A stretch of 64,000 nucleotides of DNA from the NCBI RefSeq assembly GCF_019904135.1, contig NZ_JAIOGQ010000009.1, positions 62,001 to 126,000 of the forward strand. Direction: 5' to 3'. The translations under genes and the position numbers were made by a program. The DNA is from Paenibacillus caui. Its GTDB lineage: Bacteria; Bacillota; Bacilli; Paenibacillales; Paenibacillaceae. Below the pieces are notes generated by a model. That model was given only the letters and a program-made list of their open reading frames with translations. It did not search any database and had not been told where the DNA came from. Shown one piece after another: positions 56,154-64,000 of this stretch; positions within the stretch are counted from its first letter, which is position 1, and the number at the start of each line of letters is the position of its first letter.

Positions 56154-56786
56154 ATGGAACTTCAATTGGCTTTGGATCTTGTAGATATTCCGGGAGCAAA
56201 GGAAGTCGTTGCGGAAGTTGCAGACTATATTGACATCGTTGAAATCGGAACCCCCGTGGTCATCAACGAAGGGCTGAGAGCGGTTAAAGAGGTTAAGGAA
56301 GCGTTCCCTTCCCTGACGGTACTGGCTGACCTTAAAATCATGGATGCCGGCGGTTATGAAGTCATGAAGGCTTCCGAAGCCGGCGCAAGCATTGTTACCG
56401 TACTTGGCGTATCCGACGATCTGACGATCAGCGGCGCTGTCGAGGAAGCCAAAAAACACGGCTCCAAAATTCTGGTCGACATGATCAACGTCAAAGATCT
56501 GGCCGGCAGAGCCAAGGAAGTGGATGCCCTGGGCGTTGACTACATTTGCGTCCACTCCGGTTATGATCACCAGGCGGCGGGCCTGAACTCCTTCGAAGAC
56601 TTGAAGACGATCAAGAGCGTGGTTAAGAACGCAAAAACCGCCATCGCAGGCGGCATAAAGCTCAGCACAATTGCCGAGGTTGTCAGTGCAGGGCCGGATC
56701 TGGTCATCGTTGGCGGCGGCATTACCGGCGCCGAAGACAAAAAGGCGGCTGCCGCTGAAATTCAAAAAATCGTTAAGCAAGCTTAG
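56154..56786 (+). CDS. hxlA: 3-hexulose-6-phosphate synthase
   Basis: This 210-residue TIM-barrel aldolase of the OMP-decarboxylase superfamily condenses formaldehyde with ribulose 5-phosphate. Near-identical to B. subtilis HxlA from memory: MELQLALDLVDIP, VEIGTPVVINEGL, LADLKIMDAGGYE (metal-binding Asp), VDYICVHSGYD, AIAGGIKL. Homology sets the ATG at 56154; AAAAGGAG lies upstream and a TTG two codons earlier is possible. It is followed 12 bases later by hxlB and is divergent from hxlR. Confidence 0.96.
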   Translation: MELQLALDLVDIPGAKEVVAEVADYIDIVEIGTPVVINEGLRAVKEVKEAFPSLTVLADLKIMDAGGYEVMKASEAGASIVTVLGVSDDLTISGAVEEAKKHGSKILVDMINVKDLAGRAKEVDALGVDYICVHSGYDHQAAGLNSFEDLKTIKSVVKNAKTAIAGGIKLSTIAEVVSAGPDLVIVGGGITGAEDKKAAAAEIQKIVKQA

Positions 56787-56798
56787 GTGCGGGTGCAT

Positions 56799-57347
56799 AT
56801 GAATTTTGCCGCAGAGATCGTGAAGGAACTGGAGCATTCGATCCGTCTGATTTCGGAAGAAGAAATAAGCCGGCTGGCCCGGGTCATTATGGAATCCAGG
56901 CAGGTATTCGTAGCGGGGGCAGGACGTTCAGGTCTGATGGGACGGGCTTTTGCGATGCGGCTGATGCACACGGGGATTCCGTCATTTGTCGTCGGCGAGA
57001 CGATTACACCCGGCATCGGGGCCGGGGATGTGCTCATTATCGGTTCCGGCTCGGGAGAAACCAAAAGTCTTGCTTCCATGGCCGAGAAAGCCAATGGCGC
57101 AGGAGCTTCCGTCGTCGCCGTGACGATCCATCCGGAGTCCACCATCGGGACATTGGCCAGCACGGCTATCAAACTGCCAGGTTCGCCTAAGGACAAAGCG
57201 AGCGGCAGTTACCACACTATGCAGCCCATGGCCTCTTTGTTCGAACAGACCCTTCTTGTCTTCTATGACGCCGTGATATTGCGGCTTATGGAAGCCAAAG
57301 GACTAAATTCCGGCCTGATGTACGGAAATCATGCTAATCTGGAGTAA
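56799..57347 (+). CDS. hxlB: 6-phospho-3-hexuloisomerase
   Basis: This 182-residue SIS-domain isomerase converts hexulose 6-phosphate to fructose 6-phosphate, completing formaldehyde fixation. Seen: VFVAGAGRSGLMGRAFAMRL, LIIGSGSGETKSL and SLFEQTLLVFYDAVILRLM with the family end HANLE. AGGTGCGGGTG precedes the ATG at 56799; GTG at 56787 is an alternative start. Second gene of hxlAB. Confidence 0.95.
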   Translation: MNFAAEIVKELEHSIRLISEEEISRLARVIMESRQVFVAGAGRSGLMGRAFAMRLMHTGIPSFVVGETITPGIGAGDVLIIGSGSGETKSLASMAEKANGAGASVVAVTIHPESTIGTLASTAIKLPGSPKDKASGSYHTMQPMASLFEQTLLVFYDAVILRLMEAKGLNSGLMYGNHANLE

Positions 57348-57361
57348 CCCGAATTGCTTTC

Positions 57362-57405
57362 AAGATCCCTGATTTTGTGCTCTGCACGTCAGGGATCTTT
57401 TTTCG
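57362..57405 (+). terminator. hxlAB terminator
   Basis: AAGATCCCTGA / TCAGGGATCTT, 11 bp, then TTTT. Confidence 0.9.
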
Positions 57406-57593
57406 TATGAATGGGCTGCTGGTCGTTTGTTTTTTTCAAAGAACCCCGCCGGAATGGTCGTTAATTCTACATAATTCGACAATTTCTGTCATTGATGCAA
57501 ATCGGAAGCCTAGGTATACTTTATCTAGTTCTTTTTTCATAGGACTTTTGGAGAATAATAAGGACGATGGAGTTTACGAGGAAAGGAGCTTTC

Positions 57594-58238
57594 ATGCGCA
57601 TTATGCCCATAAAGGTTATGGTGGTCGATCCTTATCAGCTGGTGCGCAGAGGAATCACCTCGATTCTGGAGGGGGAGCCCGACATTGAGGTGTGCGGAGA
57701 AGCCGCTGACAGAACGGAAGCGCTGGGACTTATTGAGAACCACAAGCCGGACATTTGTATTATGAACAACCGGATTAACCAGCTAAGCGGTCTGGATGTG
57801 ATCCACAAGCTGAAGCAGGCCGGTGCGGGCTGCCGGTTCATCTTTCTCACGTCGAGCATGAATCCTCCAGAGCTGCAGCAGGCGCTAACACTGGGAATTG
57901 AAGGCATCGTACCGAAGGAAGCGTTCCCCGATGAGCTGCTGTTTGCGATTCATATGATCGGCCGGGGCCGCAAATACTATGACTACGACCTGCTGGAAGC
58001 CAGGCTGCTGGAAGGCATGCAGAAGAACGACAGCCCTTTGACGCCCAAGGAGCAGGAAGTACTGCAGATGCTGAGCGAAGGACTTTCAAACAAGGAAATT
58101 GCTTCCCGCCTTTGCATTACCGATTATACCGTCAAAAAGCATGTCAGCAAAATTCTATCCAAGCTGGCTTTGCCTGACCGGACAAAAGCAGCCTTGTATT
58201 ACCATCATCATCGCTTGCGCCAAAATGCCCCGCTTTAG
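57594..58238 (+). CDS. orphan NarL/FixJ-type regulator with a degenerate receiver
   Basis: The protein has 214 residues: receiver domain (about 1-125) and LuxR-type helix-turn-helix (about 150-205: LTPKEQEVLQMLSEGLSNKE; TVKKHVSKILSKL). The receiver lacks the phospho-acceptor: at the position of the usual LMD the sequence is CIMNN, Asn near residue 58. The N-terminal acidic pair is reduced to one Asp (VVDPYQ). The conserved Lys (VPKEA) and Ser/Thr (LTSS) remain. It therefore cannot be phosphorylated in the usual way. AAAGGAG precedes the ATG. No histidine kinase gene is adjacent. Confidence 0.88.
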   Translation: MRIMPIKVMVVDPYQLVRRGITSILEGEPDIEVCGEAADRTEALGLIENHKPDICIMNNRINQLSGLDVIHKLKQAGAGCRFIFLTSSMNPPELQQALTLGIEGIVPKEAFPDELLFAIHMIGRGRKYYDYDLLEARLLEGMQKNDSPLTPKEQEVLQMLSEGLSNKEIASRLCITDYTVKKHVSKILSKLALPDRTKAALYYHHHRLRQNAPL

Positions 58239-58260
58239 AAGTTGTAAGTATATTGTTAAG

Positions 58261-58295
58261 AAACAAGCGCTGACTAATCCGTCGGCGCTTGTTTT
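58261..58295 (+). terminator. terminator of the orphan regulator gene
   Basis: AAACAAGCGC / GCGCTTGTTT, 10 bp, then T. Confidence 0.8.
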
Positions 58296-58340
58296 GCTGG
58301 AGTCTGTTAAATGTAAATGTTGATTATGGAATAAAACTCC

Positions 58341-58853
58341 CTATAAGATTAGTCTATATTGTATTAGTCGGCTCTCCGTTCCTAAGTATTCTTCACTACC
58401 AATTCTACTAATTTCTTTAAATCCTATTTTCTCAAGCATTTTTTGGGAACGAGTATTCGTTTCGTGCGTTTCTGCGTTAAAAATTGTAATTCCTAACTTC
58501 TTTGAAGCATAATCCATCATGCATATAGCAGATTTAATTCCAATGCCTTTTCCCCATAACGAACTCTCACCGATTGCAATGCCTAATTCAGCGGTATTAC
58601 CTTTAATACAGGCTAAGTCTGCGTACCCAACTAATTTCTCATTAAATTCTATTCCCATTCGAACAAAATCTTCAGCTGCATTATTTACACAATGAAGCCA
58701 CCACTGATATAGTTCTGCGGCACTTCTATGTTTATCCCATCCATTTGCCGAACAAAAAGTGTCATCCTTGCTCCAATTTAAAACAATTCCATAATCATTT
58801 ATGATTAAAGGTCTTATCTTAATGGATTGTAAATTGTTATTTTCAACATCCAT
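58341..58853 (-). CDS. GNAT-family N-acetyltransferase
   Basis: This 170-residue GCN5-related acetyltransferase of the RimJ/RimL or AAC(6')-like kind has the acetyl-CoA-binding motif in ELGIAIGESSLWGKGIGIKS and the C-terminal TRSQKMLEKIGFKEISR. Much more AT-rich than its neighbours, suggesting recent acquisition. GGGGAGAG precedes the ATG. The substrate could be a small molecule, an antibiotic or a protein N-terminus. Confidence 0.85.
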   Translation of the reverse strand: MDVENNNLQSIKIRPLIINDYGIVLNWSKDDTFCSANGWDKHRSAAELYQWWLHCVNNAAEDFVRMGIEFNEKLVGYADLACIKGNTAELGIAIGESSLWGKGIGIKSAICMMDYASKKLGITIFNAETHETNTRSQKMLEKIGFKEISRIGSEEYLGTESRLIQYRLIL

Positions 58854-58871
58854 TGCTCTCTCCCCTAATTG

Positions 58872-58922
58872 AAAAAGAAGCCGCCCGCCATAGCCAAATA
58901 GCTACGTATGGGACGGCCTCTT
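58872..58922 (-). terminator. terminator of the SLH protein gene
   Basis: An interrupted long stem (GAGGCCGTCCCATA region with TATGGCGGGCGGC) followed on the minus strand by TTCTTTTTC. Confidence 0.65.
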
Positions 58923-58980
58923 CTCCTTATAGCCATCTACTCTTATGATGTTAATTAGTCCTAATGCCTCGTTTACGTCC

Positions 58981-61365
58981 TTACTGCTGTCCGATCACCT
59001 GATCCGTCTTGCCCTGCAGCTTGACCAGTCTCATCATGATGGAAGCGGCCTGCGCTTTCGTTACGGTCTGCTTCGGATAGAAATGTCCGTCCCGCCCCTG
59101 CATCAAGCCAAGCTTGACAACCAGCGTAACCGCGCCTTTGTTCCCGATAGCCGCCGCATCGCTGAATTTGCTTGCCTCCCCTTGCTGCTCCAGAAAAGCA
59201 GACAGTTTATTATACTTCACAATGGAGGTCAACATAACGGCCAGCTGCTCCCGGGTCAGCTTGCTGTCAAGCTGCAGCTTCGCATCCCGGTTGATCCAAC
59301 CCTGCCGTTCGGCAAAGCTTACAAGTTTATAATCCTCGCTGTCAGGCGAAACGCCTGCGATCGGCTCAGGCCCATTTCCGCCGTAGCTCATTCCATAGTT
59401 TTCATAGTGCGGAGATACGGCCCTAACCATCATTCTGAGCCAGTCGCCTGCCGTAATCTCCTCATTCGGGTTGACTTTCCCGTCTTTATCAGGCGTAATC
59501 ACATGGTAGTTTACAAGCGCAGCAAGCTCCTTCTCCGCCCAATGCCCTGCGAGATCGGCGGGGACGGCTGCCGCTATCGTCCGTCCCGTATTTTCGAACG
59601 TATTCACCCATTTGCCGGTTGAAGCATCCAGCACTTTAAAAAGCTTGGCTGAATCCTTGGTTTCGGGACTGTATACCAGCCGTACCTGCAGCTTGGCATA
59701 GTTGCTGTCGATGTAAAAGCCGCCGAACCGGGAATATTTCAGCGTTACCTTATACTGATCCCGGTAAGCCTTCAAAGCCTGTTCTTTGGTCTGGGCCGGT
59801 TCCTTGTATGGGGGCAATTCGGCCTGATCGGTATTCCGGGAGACGCTGTAATTCAGCAGTTTTCCATTAGCGTCTATGGCCAGTGAAACCGAGTCGCCTA
59901 TTACGGGAATCCCGTTCACATAGTGCAAAAACTGGTATCTGTACTGGGTCCCGTCTTTGATTGCAGTCCATTCATCCCCGTGCTCGGCAAGTTTCAAATC
60001 CCTGCTTGCATTTGGATACAAGCGGTTAACCAGCTCGATCGCTCTCTGTTTGGCTGCCTCCTTAGATATTTTTGTAGTCCCGGAAGCATCCGGTAGCGGC
60101 TTCTGCTCATCCTTATAGGCGAACTCATCAACGGCGAACTGCAGAATTTGGCCGGTGTCCGCAGCAATCACCGCCGTTGATTGAGCCGGGAATCCACGGT
60201 GATAGCCTGCAGTATTGTCGCTCCACGTCAATCTCCATGCTTTTCGTTCAGGCTTATTGTAATCCGGGTTTAACGACTGCGATGTCAAAGTTCGTCCTTC
60301 CGGAATGACAGCGACCTGTTCTACAAGCTTGGCCGCTTCTTCCGCAGTAAGCTCGGAAGCAGCGCTTCGCGGTTGAAAGACGTCCTGAGTGACGGAAACG
60401 TCAGAGTAAGCTGCCTTAGTCACGGTAACCTCATTTCCTTCAAAGTCGATGCCTTTCCCGGTCTGGGCGTCAAGCGGGTAGAGCGTGCCGGCAATGGGTT
60501 GCCATCCCAGAATGAAGCTGGTCGGAATTCCGTTCTTTAGGATTGGAATGTATCCCAGCTCAACATCAAGCGCTTCGGCGTACTTCTTCTCAGCGTCCGC
60601 CTGAGAGATAGACGGCACGGGAGACGGGGACTCGAAATGATCAGAGGGGCCGGTAAATCCAACGACTTCCCCGTTCGCATTGACGGAAACATAGATCTGA
60701 TTAAAATCGGCCGGCAATCCGTTTTTCTTCACATTGAAATTAAACGTATAAACGACAGGACCGAACAGCGTTCGCCCGTCCGCATCCCAGCCGTTCAGCC
60801 CAGGCTCCAGATCCTGGGCGGATACAGAGGAAACCGCTTTGGAAATAAAGGCTTTCGCCTTCTGCAGCGCTTGTTCCTCTGTCACCTTGGGCGGATAATA
60901 GGCTTCATTTTCTACCGGCGCTGACAAGTATGTACTGATCAGATCTCCCGTGATCGCATCCACCCGGCTGCTGAATCCATATGATGTATCGCCCTGTTGA
61001 ACCTCCCACTGAATGTCCCAGACCATCTGGTTTTCAGGCGGGGGGAAGATACGGCTATTGCCAAGCTCGACTCTTGATGCTTTAGCCTTCTGCAATACCG
61101 GAAACAGCTCTTTCAACTTGGCAATCGCTTGCTCCTGGGTGAATTTGACTTTGGATGGATCGGCTGTACCTGCATCTGGAGAAGAAATCTCGCCGGAAGC
61201 TATCTTCACCTTCATTTCATCCGTTAAAGATACTGCGGGAACATCCGTCCCACCAGAAGAATCGGCAAGGGCATATCCCTGCGGCAAAAGGAGTGTAAGC
61301 GCAGCCAAACTTAAGAATGCAGCGGACTTGGTGCGTTTTAAAGCGCGTTTCTTTGGTTTGATCAA
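58981..61365 (-). CDS. surface protein with YcdB/PepSY repeats and SLH domains
   Basis: The 794-residue secreted protein has a signal peptide with Lys/Arg-rich start (KPKKRALKRTK) and cleavage near 34 (YALADS). Several YcdB/YcdC-PepSY-type units follow (VTEEQALQKAKAFISKAV; EEAAKLVEQVAVIPEGR; ISKEAAKQRAIELVNRLYP; QTKEQALKAYRDQYKV) to about residue 605. SLH repeats are at the C-terminus (LAGHWAEKELAALVNYHVIT; KFSDAAAIGNKGAVTLVVKLG) for cell-wall attachment. PepSY units may inhibit or chaperone proteases. The start is TTG with AAAGGATGGGA upstream. It is alone, with its own terminator. Confidence 0.88.
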   Translation of the reverse strand: MIKPKKRALKRTKSAAFLSLAALTLLLPQGYALADSSGGTDVPAVSLTDEMKVKIASGEISSPDAGTADPSKVKFTQEQAIAKLKELFPVLQKAKASRVELGNSRIFPPPENQMVWDIQWEVQQGDTSYGFSSRVDAITGDLISTYLSAPVENEAYYPPKVTEEQALQKAKAFISKAVSSVSAQDLEPGLNGWDADGRTLFGPVVYTFNFNVKKNGLPADFNQIYVSVNANGEVVGFTGPSDHFESPSPVPSISQADAEKKYAEALDVELGYIPILKNGIPTSFILGWQPIAGTLYPLDAQTGKGIDFEGNEVTVTKAAYSDVSVTQDVFQPRSAASELTAEEAAKLVEQVAVIPEGRTLTSQSLNPDYNKPERKAWRLTWSDNTAGYHRGFPAQSTAVIAADTGQILQFAVDEFAYKDEQKPLPDASGTTKISKEAAKQRAIELVNRLYPNASRDLKLAEHGDEWTAIKDGTQYRYQFLHYVNGIPVIGDSVSLAIDANGKLLNYSVSRNTDQAELPPYKEPAQTKEQALKAYRDQYKVTLKYSRFGGFYIDSNYAKLQVRLVYSPETKDSAKLFKVLDASTGKWVNTFENTGRTIAAAVPADLAGHWAEKELAALVNYHVITPDKDGKVNPNEEITAGDWLRMMVRAVSPHYENYGMSYGGNGPEPIAGVSPDSEDYKLVSFAERQGWINRDAKLQLDSKLTREQLAVMLTSIVKYNKLSAFLEQQGEASKFSDAAAIGNKGAVTLVVKLGLMQGRDGHFYPKQTVTKAQAASIMMRLVKLQGKTDQVIGQQ

Positions 61366-61552
61366 TTCGTCCCATCCTTTCCTTTCGGTATTTCTTTATA
61401 TTTTACTCTTAGTTTCATTATTTTACCATTATTGTTTAATACATCCGAACCGATAGGGTAGAGGAATTTATTTCCAGAAAAAGCTAATAAGCGCTATATA
61501 ATGAAGTACAACCGGCAACAAAATTCTTTTTTCGGAAGGAACGAAAACAGGT

Positions 61553-62998
61553 TTGAGAGCTTCAGTCCGTTTTTTTCAGCGATTCCGCCGTTTGCAGTGG
61601 AAATTGACCTTATTCTACATCCTCACGACACTTGTCGTTCTCTTGTTTCTTGAAATGATAGCTGCCCTGATTTTCCTTGCTGTTGTCAACTACGATAAAA
61701 GTAAAATGTTGGCTGCCCAGGTCGGGAGCGTGGCCTATAATTTAAGCTCCAATTTCACCGGTCCCTTCATCAACCGGGATCAGTTGCGGGAAGCGTTAAA
61801 GAGCTGGCCATCGGAATTTGGAGCGGAATTTCGGGGATTGTCCGCAGTCCTCGATGCTGACGGCCGCCTGATTGAAGCCGATGGAGATGTGGCGTTTGAG
61901 AGAAACGAATGGGGACCCATGCTCCCGGCCAAAGTACAGCAAAATATACAGACAGCGCTTTCGCTGAATCCCTCCGACATTGGTCAACTCACAAGTTATA
62001 CGTTCAAAAGCGGAGGGACCGCATATATCGTGTCTCCGATCGCCCAAACAAATAAGATCCGTGGGGTGCTGGTGGTTCAAGCGGAGCATGTGCGGTTTTC
62101 CTATTACAGTTTTGGGGGTGTCTTGCCGAGAGCCTTTCTGTTTATAGGCCAGAGCCTGATCCTCTTCTTTCTTGGAGCCGCTATTGTCGGGATTGCTTTC
62201 GGCATCGTCACGTCGCGAAGTCTTGTCCGGCGGATTCGAAGAATACTCGTCTCGGCGGATCGATGGAGCCAGGGCGATTTCACTACTTTCGTTCAGGATC
62301 CGTCGGGGGACGAGCTGGGGCAGCTGGGTCAAAGGCTCAATCAAATGGCCAGACAGCTCAGACTCCTGCTCAGGACACGTCAAGAGCTTGCGACGCTGGA
62401 GGAGCGCAACCGGCTCGCCAGAGAGCTGCACGATAGCGTCAAGCAGCAGATGTTTGCCGTTTCGATCTGGGTGAATACGGCCAAATCCCTGATCGGTCAA
62501 GACGAGCAAACCGCCCGCTCGCATTTGAGTGAAGCGGAAAGCCTGATCAGCCATACGCAGCGGGAGCTGAGCTCGCTCATTCAGGAATTGCGCCCCGTTG
62601 CCCTCGAAAGCAAGGATCTGGCGCATGCGCTCGGCGATTATTTGCGCTCATGGCAGGATCAGACAGGGATTGCCGTGGATTTCGAGGTGAGCGGCGAGCA
62701 CCGGGTATCTTCGAGCATCGAAGAAGCCTTCTTCCGGATCGCCCAGGAGGCGCTGTCCAATGCAGCGCGCCATAGCAAGGCAACCTCTGTGCGGGTGAAG
62801 CTGGAATGCGGGGAGATTGCCCAGCTTTCCATCAGCGACAATGGCTGCGGATTTGATGCCCGTCAGGAAGCCCGGGAAGGCGTTGGCTTATCCTCCATGC
62901 GTGAGCGCGCTCAGGGTCTGGACGGCGATATCGACATCCGAAGCGAAAAGGGTAAAGGCACTGTCATCGTGGTACGGTGTGAACAAACCGGAATATAA
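61553..62998 (+). CDS. sensor histidine kinase (LiaS/DesK type)
   Basis: The 481-residue kinase has a transmembrane helix near 20-48, an extracellular sensor domain (about 50-190), helix 2 (about 195-222), HAMP (to about 275), HisKA_3 with the phosphorylated His in ELHDSVKQQMF (near residue 290), and an HATPase domain with N-box AQEALSNAARHSKA and G-box DNGCGFDARQ. The start is TTG, with GGAAGGA 12 bases away. Its response regulator follows 20 bases later. The stimulus is unknown; relatives sense membrane or envelope stress. Confidence 0.92.
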   Translation: MRASVRFFQRFRRLQWKLTLFYILTTLVVLLFLEMIAALIFLAVVNYDKSKMLAAQVGSVAYNLSSNFTGPFINRDQLREALKSWPSEFGAEFRGLSAVLDADGRLIEADGDVAFERNEWGPMLPAKVQQNIQTALSLNPSDIGQLTSYTFKSGGTAYIVSPIAQTNKIRGVLVVQAEHVRFSYYSFGGVLPRAFLFIGQSLILFFLGAAIVGIAFGIVTSRSLVRRIRRILVSADRWSQGDFTTFVQDPSGDELGQLGQRLNQMARQLRLLLRTRQELATLEERNRLARELHDSVKQQMFAVSIWVNTAKSLIGQDEQTARSHLSEAESLISHTQRELSSLIQELRPVALESKDLAHALGDYLRSWQDQTGIAVDFEVSGEHRVSSSIEEAFFRIAQEALSNAARHSKATSVRVKLECGEIAQLSISDNGCGFDARQEAREGVGLSSMRERAQGLDGDIDIRSEKGKGTVIVVRCEQTGI

Positions 62999-63018
62999 GT
63001 GGATAGGAGTGATCCGAA

Positions 63019-63678
63019 TTGGCAAAAAATGACCCCATCACAATTATGCTTGTCGATGACCATACGATTGTGAGGCATGGCTTGCGCGCCCTCTTCACGC
63101 TGCAGCCCGATTGCCAGGTGATCGGCGAAGCCGAAACGGGGGAAGAAGCTGTGAAGCTGGCTGGCGAGCTCGTGCCCGATGTGGTGCTAATGGATCTGGT
63201 CATGCCGGGGATCGATGGCGTGGAGACCACGCGGCGCGTCAAACAAGTCAGTCCCCGTTCACAGGTGATTGTGCTGACCTCTTTTGAGGAGGATAAACAT
63301 ATCTTCCCCGCTCTGCGGGCCGGGGCGCTTTCCTATGTTCTCAAAGATATTGAGCCCGGGCAGTTAGTTGAGACAGTTCGCAGGGCCGTAGACGGCGAAT
63401 CGATCATGCATCCGCGGGTGGCCGCGCGAGTGGTGCAGGAGGTGCGCAGCACGAAAAAGACGGACTCCAATCCATTCGCCGAGCTGAGCGACCGCGAACT
63501 CGAAGTGCTGCGCCTGATCGCCGGCGGCTTGTCCAATGCCGAAATAGCCGGGCAGCTGTTCATCAGCGAAAAGACGGTGAAAGGCCATGTCAGCAATATT
63601 TTAAGCAAGCTGCATATGCTTGACCGGACCAAGGCCGCCGTGTTTGCCTGGGAGCAGGGACTAATGCGCCTGGACTAA
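63019..63678 (+). CDS. response regulator (LiaR/NarL type)
   Basis: The 219-residue regulator has a canonical receiver: acidic pair LVDDH, phospho-acceptor Asp in VLMDLVMPGIDG near residue 59, Thr in VLTSF and Lys in VLKDI. LuxR-type DNA-binding domain LSDRELEVLRLIAGGLSNAE and TVKGHVSNILSKL. The start is TTG with TAGGAGTG upstream. It acts with the preceding kinase and, unlike the regulator at 57594, retains every phosphorylation residue. Confidence 0.94.
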   Translation: MAKNDPITIMLVDDHTIVRHGLRALFTLQPDCQVIGEAETGEEAVKLAGELVPDVVLMDLVMPGIDGVETTRRVKQVSPRSQVIVLTSFEEDKHIFPALRAGALSYVLKDIEPGQLVETVRRAVDGESIMHPRVAARVVQEVRSTKKTDSNPFAELSDRELEVLRLIAGGLSNAEIAGQLFISEKTVKGHVSNILSKLHMLDRTKAAVFAWEQGLMRLD

Positions 63679-63862
63679 AAAAGCGGCGACGATGCTGCTT
63701 GTTCATCCGGTCCTCCGGCCCGTCTATAACTCTATGGCAGTGTGCGCAAACAGTTCCCCCGGAGGGTCCATAATCGGATCCGCAGACGCGTTCCAATCCG
63801 GTTTCTCTGTTTTATCATCGAACCTGTGAAACGGAGATTGTAACCGGAAAGGATGATTGCAT

Positions 63863-64000
63863 GTGAGTCTTCCATTGTCTCATGTAGAAAAAAGCCCGGC
63901 AGCGGGAATCAAAGGGTGGCCCTCCTGGGCCGGATATGCGGCCTTGATGTGGTCCGTGCTCTATGGGGCGCTGCACCTGTACTGGCTGTTTGGCGGAGAA
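63863..64000 (+). CDS. membrane protein, 3' end outside window
   Basis: A GTG start with AAAGGATG upstream opens 46 visible codons: a polar start (SLPLSHVEKSPAAG), then WPSWAGYAALMWSVLYGALH, a first transmembrane helix. It recalls small Paenibacillus membrane proteins of the DUF3995 kind, but too little is visible for assignment. It follows the two-component genes by 185 bases. Confidence 0.55.
   Translation, partial: MSLPLSHVEKSPAAGIKGWPSWAGYAALMWSVLYGALHLYWLFGGE

Noticed and set aside
58945-59622. 225-codon forward frame at the 3' end of the SLH protein gene
   Set aside because: Antisense to well-defined SLH domains.

Overview
The window looks like chromosome of a spore-forming, Paenibacillus-like member of the Bacillales. 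The signs are AGGAGG-type ribosome sites with many TTG/GTG starts, yjlC-ndh, dapH/dapL/patA, hxlAB, pepT, SLH-domain proteins, a Hol_Tox-type toxin peptide and a type I-C CRISPR repeat. Most genes are moderately GC-rich. AT-rich, probably acquired patches lie at 1-2.7 kb, 33.7-35.9 kb and 58.3-58.9 kb. I saw no rRNA, tRNA or intact transposase.

Layout. 0-3 kb: an AT-rich patch with a cut-off beta-propeller gene, an M23 peptidase-like protein and a lipoprotein. 3-11.5 kb: an S9 peptidase, a TetR-controlled ABC/FtsX exporter with a nested palindromic operator, and a second ABC exporter. 11.7-24.6 kb: a glycosyltransferase with a very basic N-terminus, katA, an MFS pump with its regulator, pyruvate kinase, nrnB, an MCP and yjlC-ndh. 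25-30.8 kb: a thioredoxin-like protein, small proteins, an HNH protein, a cytoplasmic alpha-amylase and patA. 30.8-33.4 kb: a small-toxin locus, which looks like a type I toxin-antitoxin module, sits between patA and dapL-dapH. These three enzymes cover the acetylase branch of diaminopimelate synthesis except for the steps at its two ends.

33.7-39.2 kb: an Imm11-like gene, a decayed SLH gene and a 49-repeat type I-C CRISPR array with no cas gene anywhere in the window. 39.5-50 kb: bioB behind a perfect BirA-type operator, an MprF-like flippase-domain gene with an in-frame TGA, potABCD, pepT, an aldo/keto reductase and a MATE pump. 50-58 kb: an asymmetric heterodimeric ABC exporter, a frameshifted MazG gene, an esterase, hxlR divergent from hxlAB (formaldehyde fixation), and an orphan response regulator lacking the phospho-acceptor Asp. 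58-64 kb: a GNAT gene, a YcdB/PepSY-SLH surface protein, a LiaSR/DesKR-type two-component pair and a membrane gene cut by the right edge.

The least ordinary parts are the small-toxin locus, where promoters, antisense RNA, shared terminator and a sequestered ribosome site can all be read from the sequence; the orphan CRISPR array, whose last repeat is rebuilt into a longer palindrome; the polybasic glycosyltransferase behind a sigma-K-like promoter; and several genes broken by a single base (mazG, the SLH gene, the MprF-like gene).
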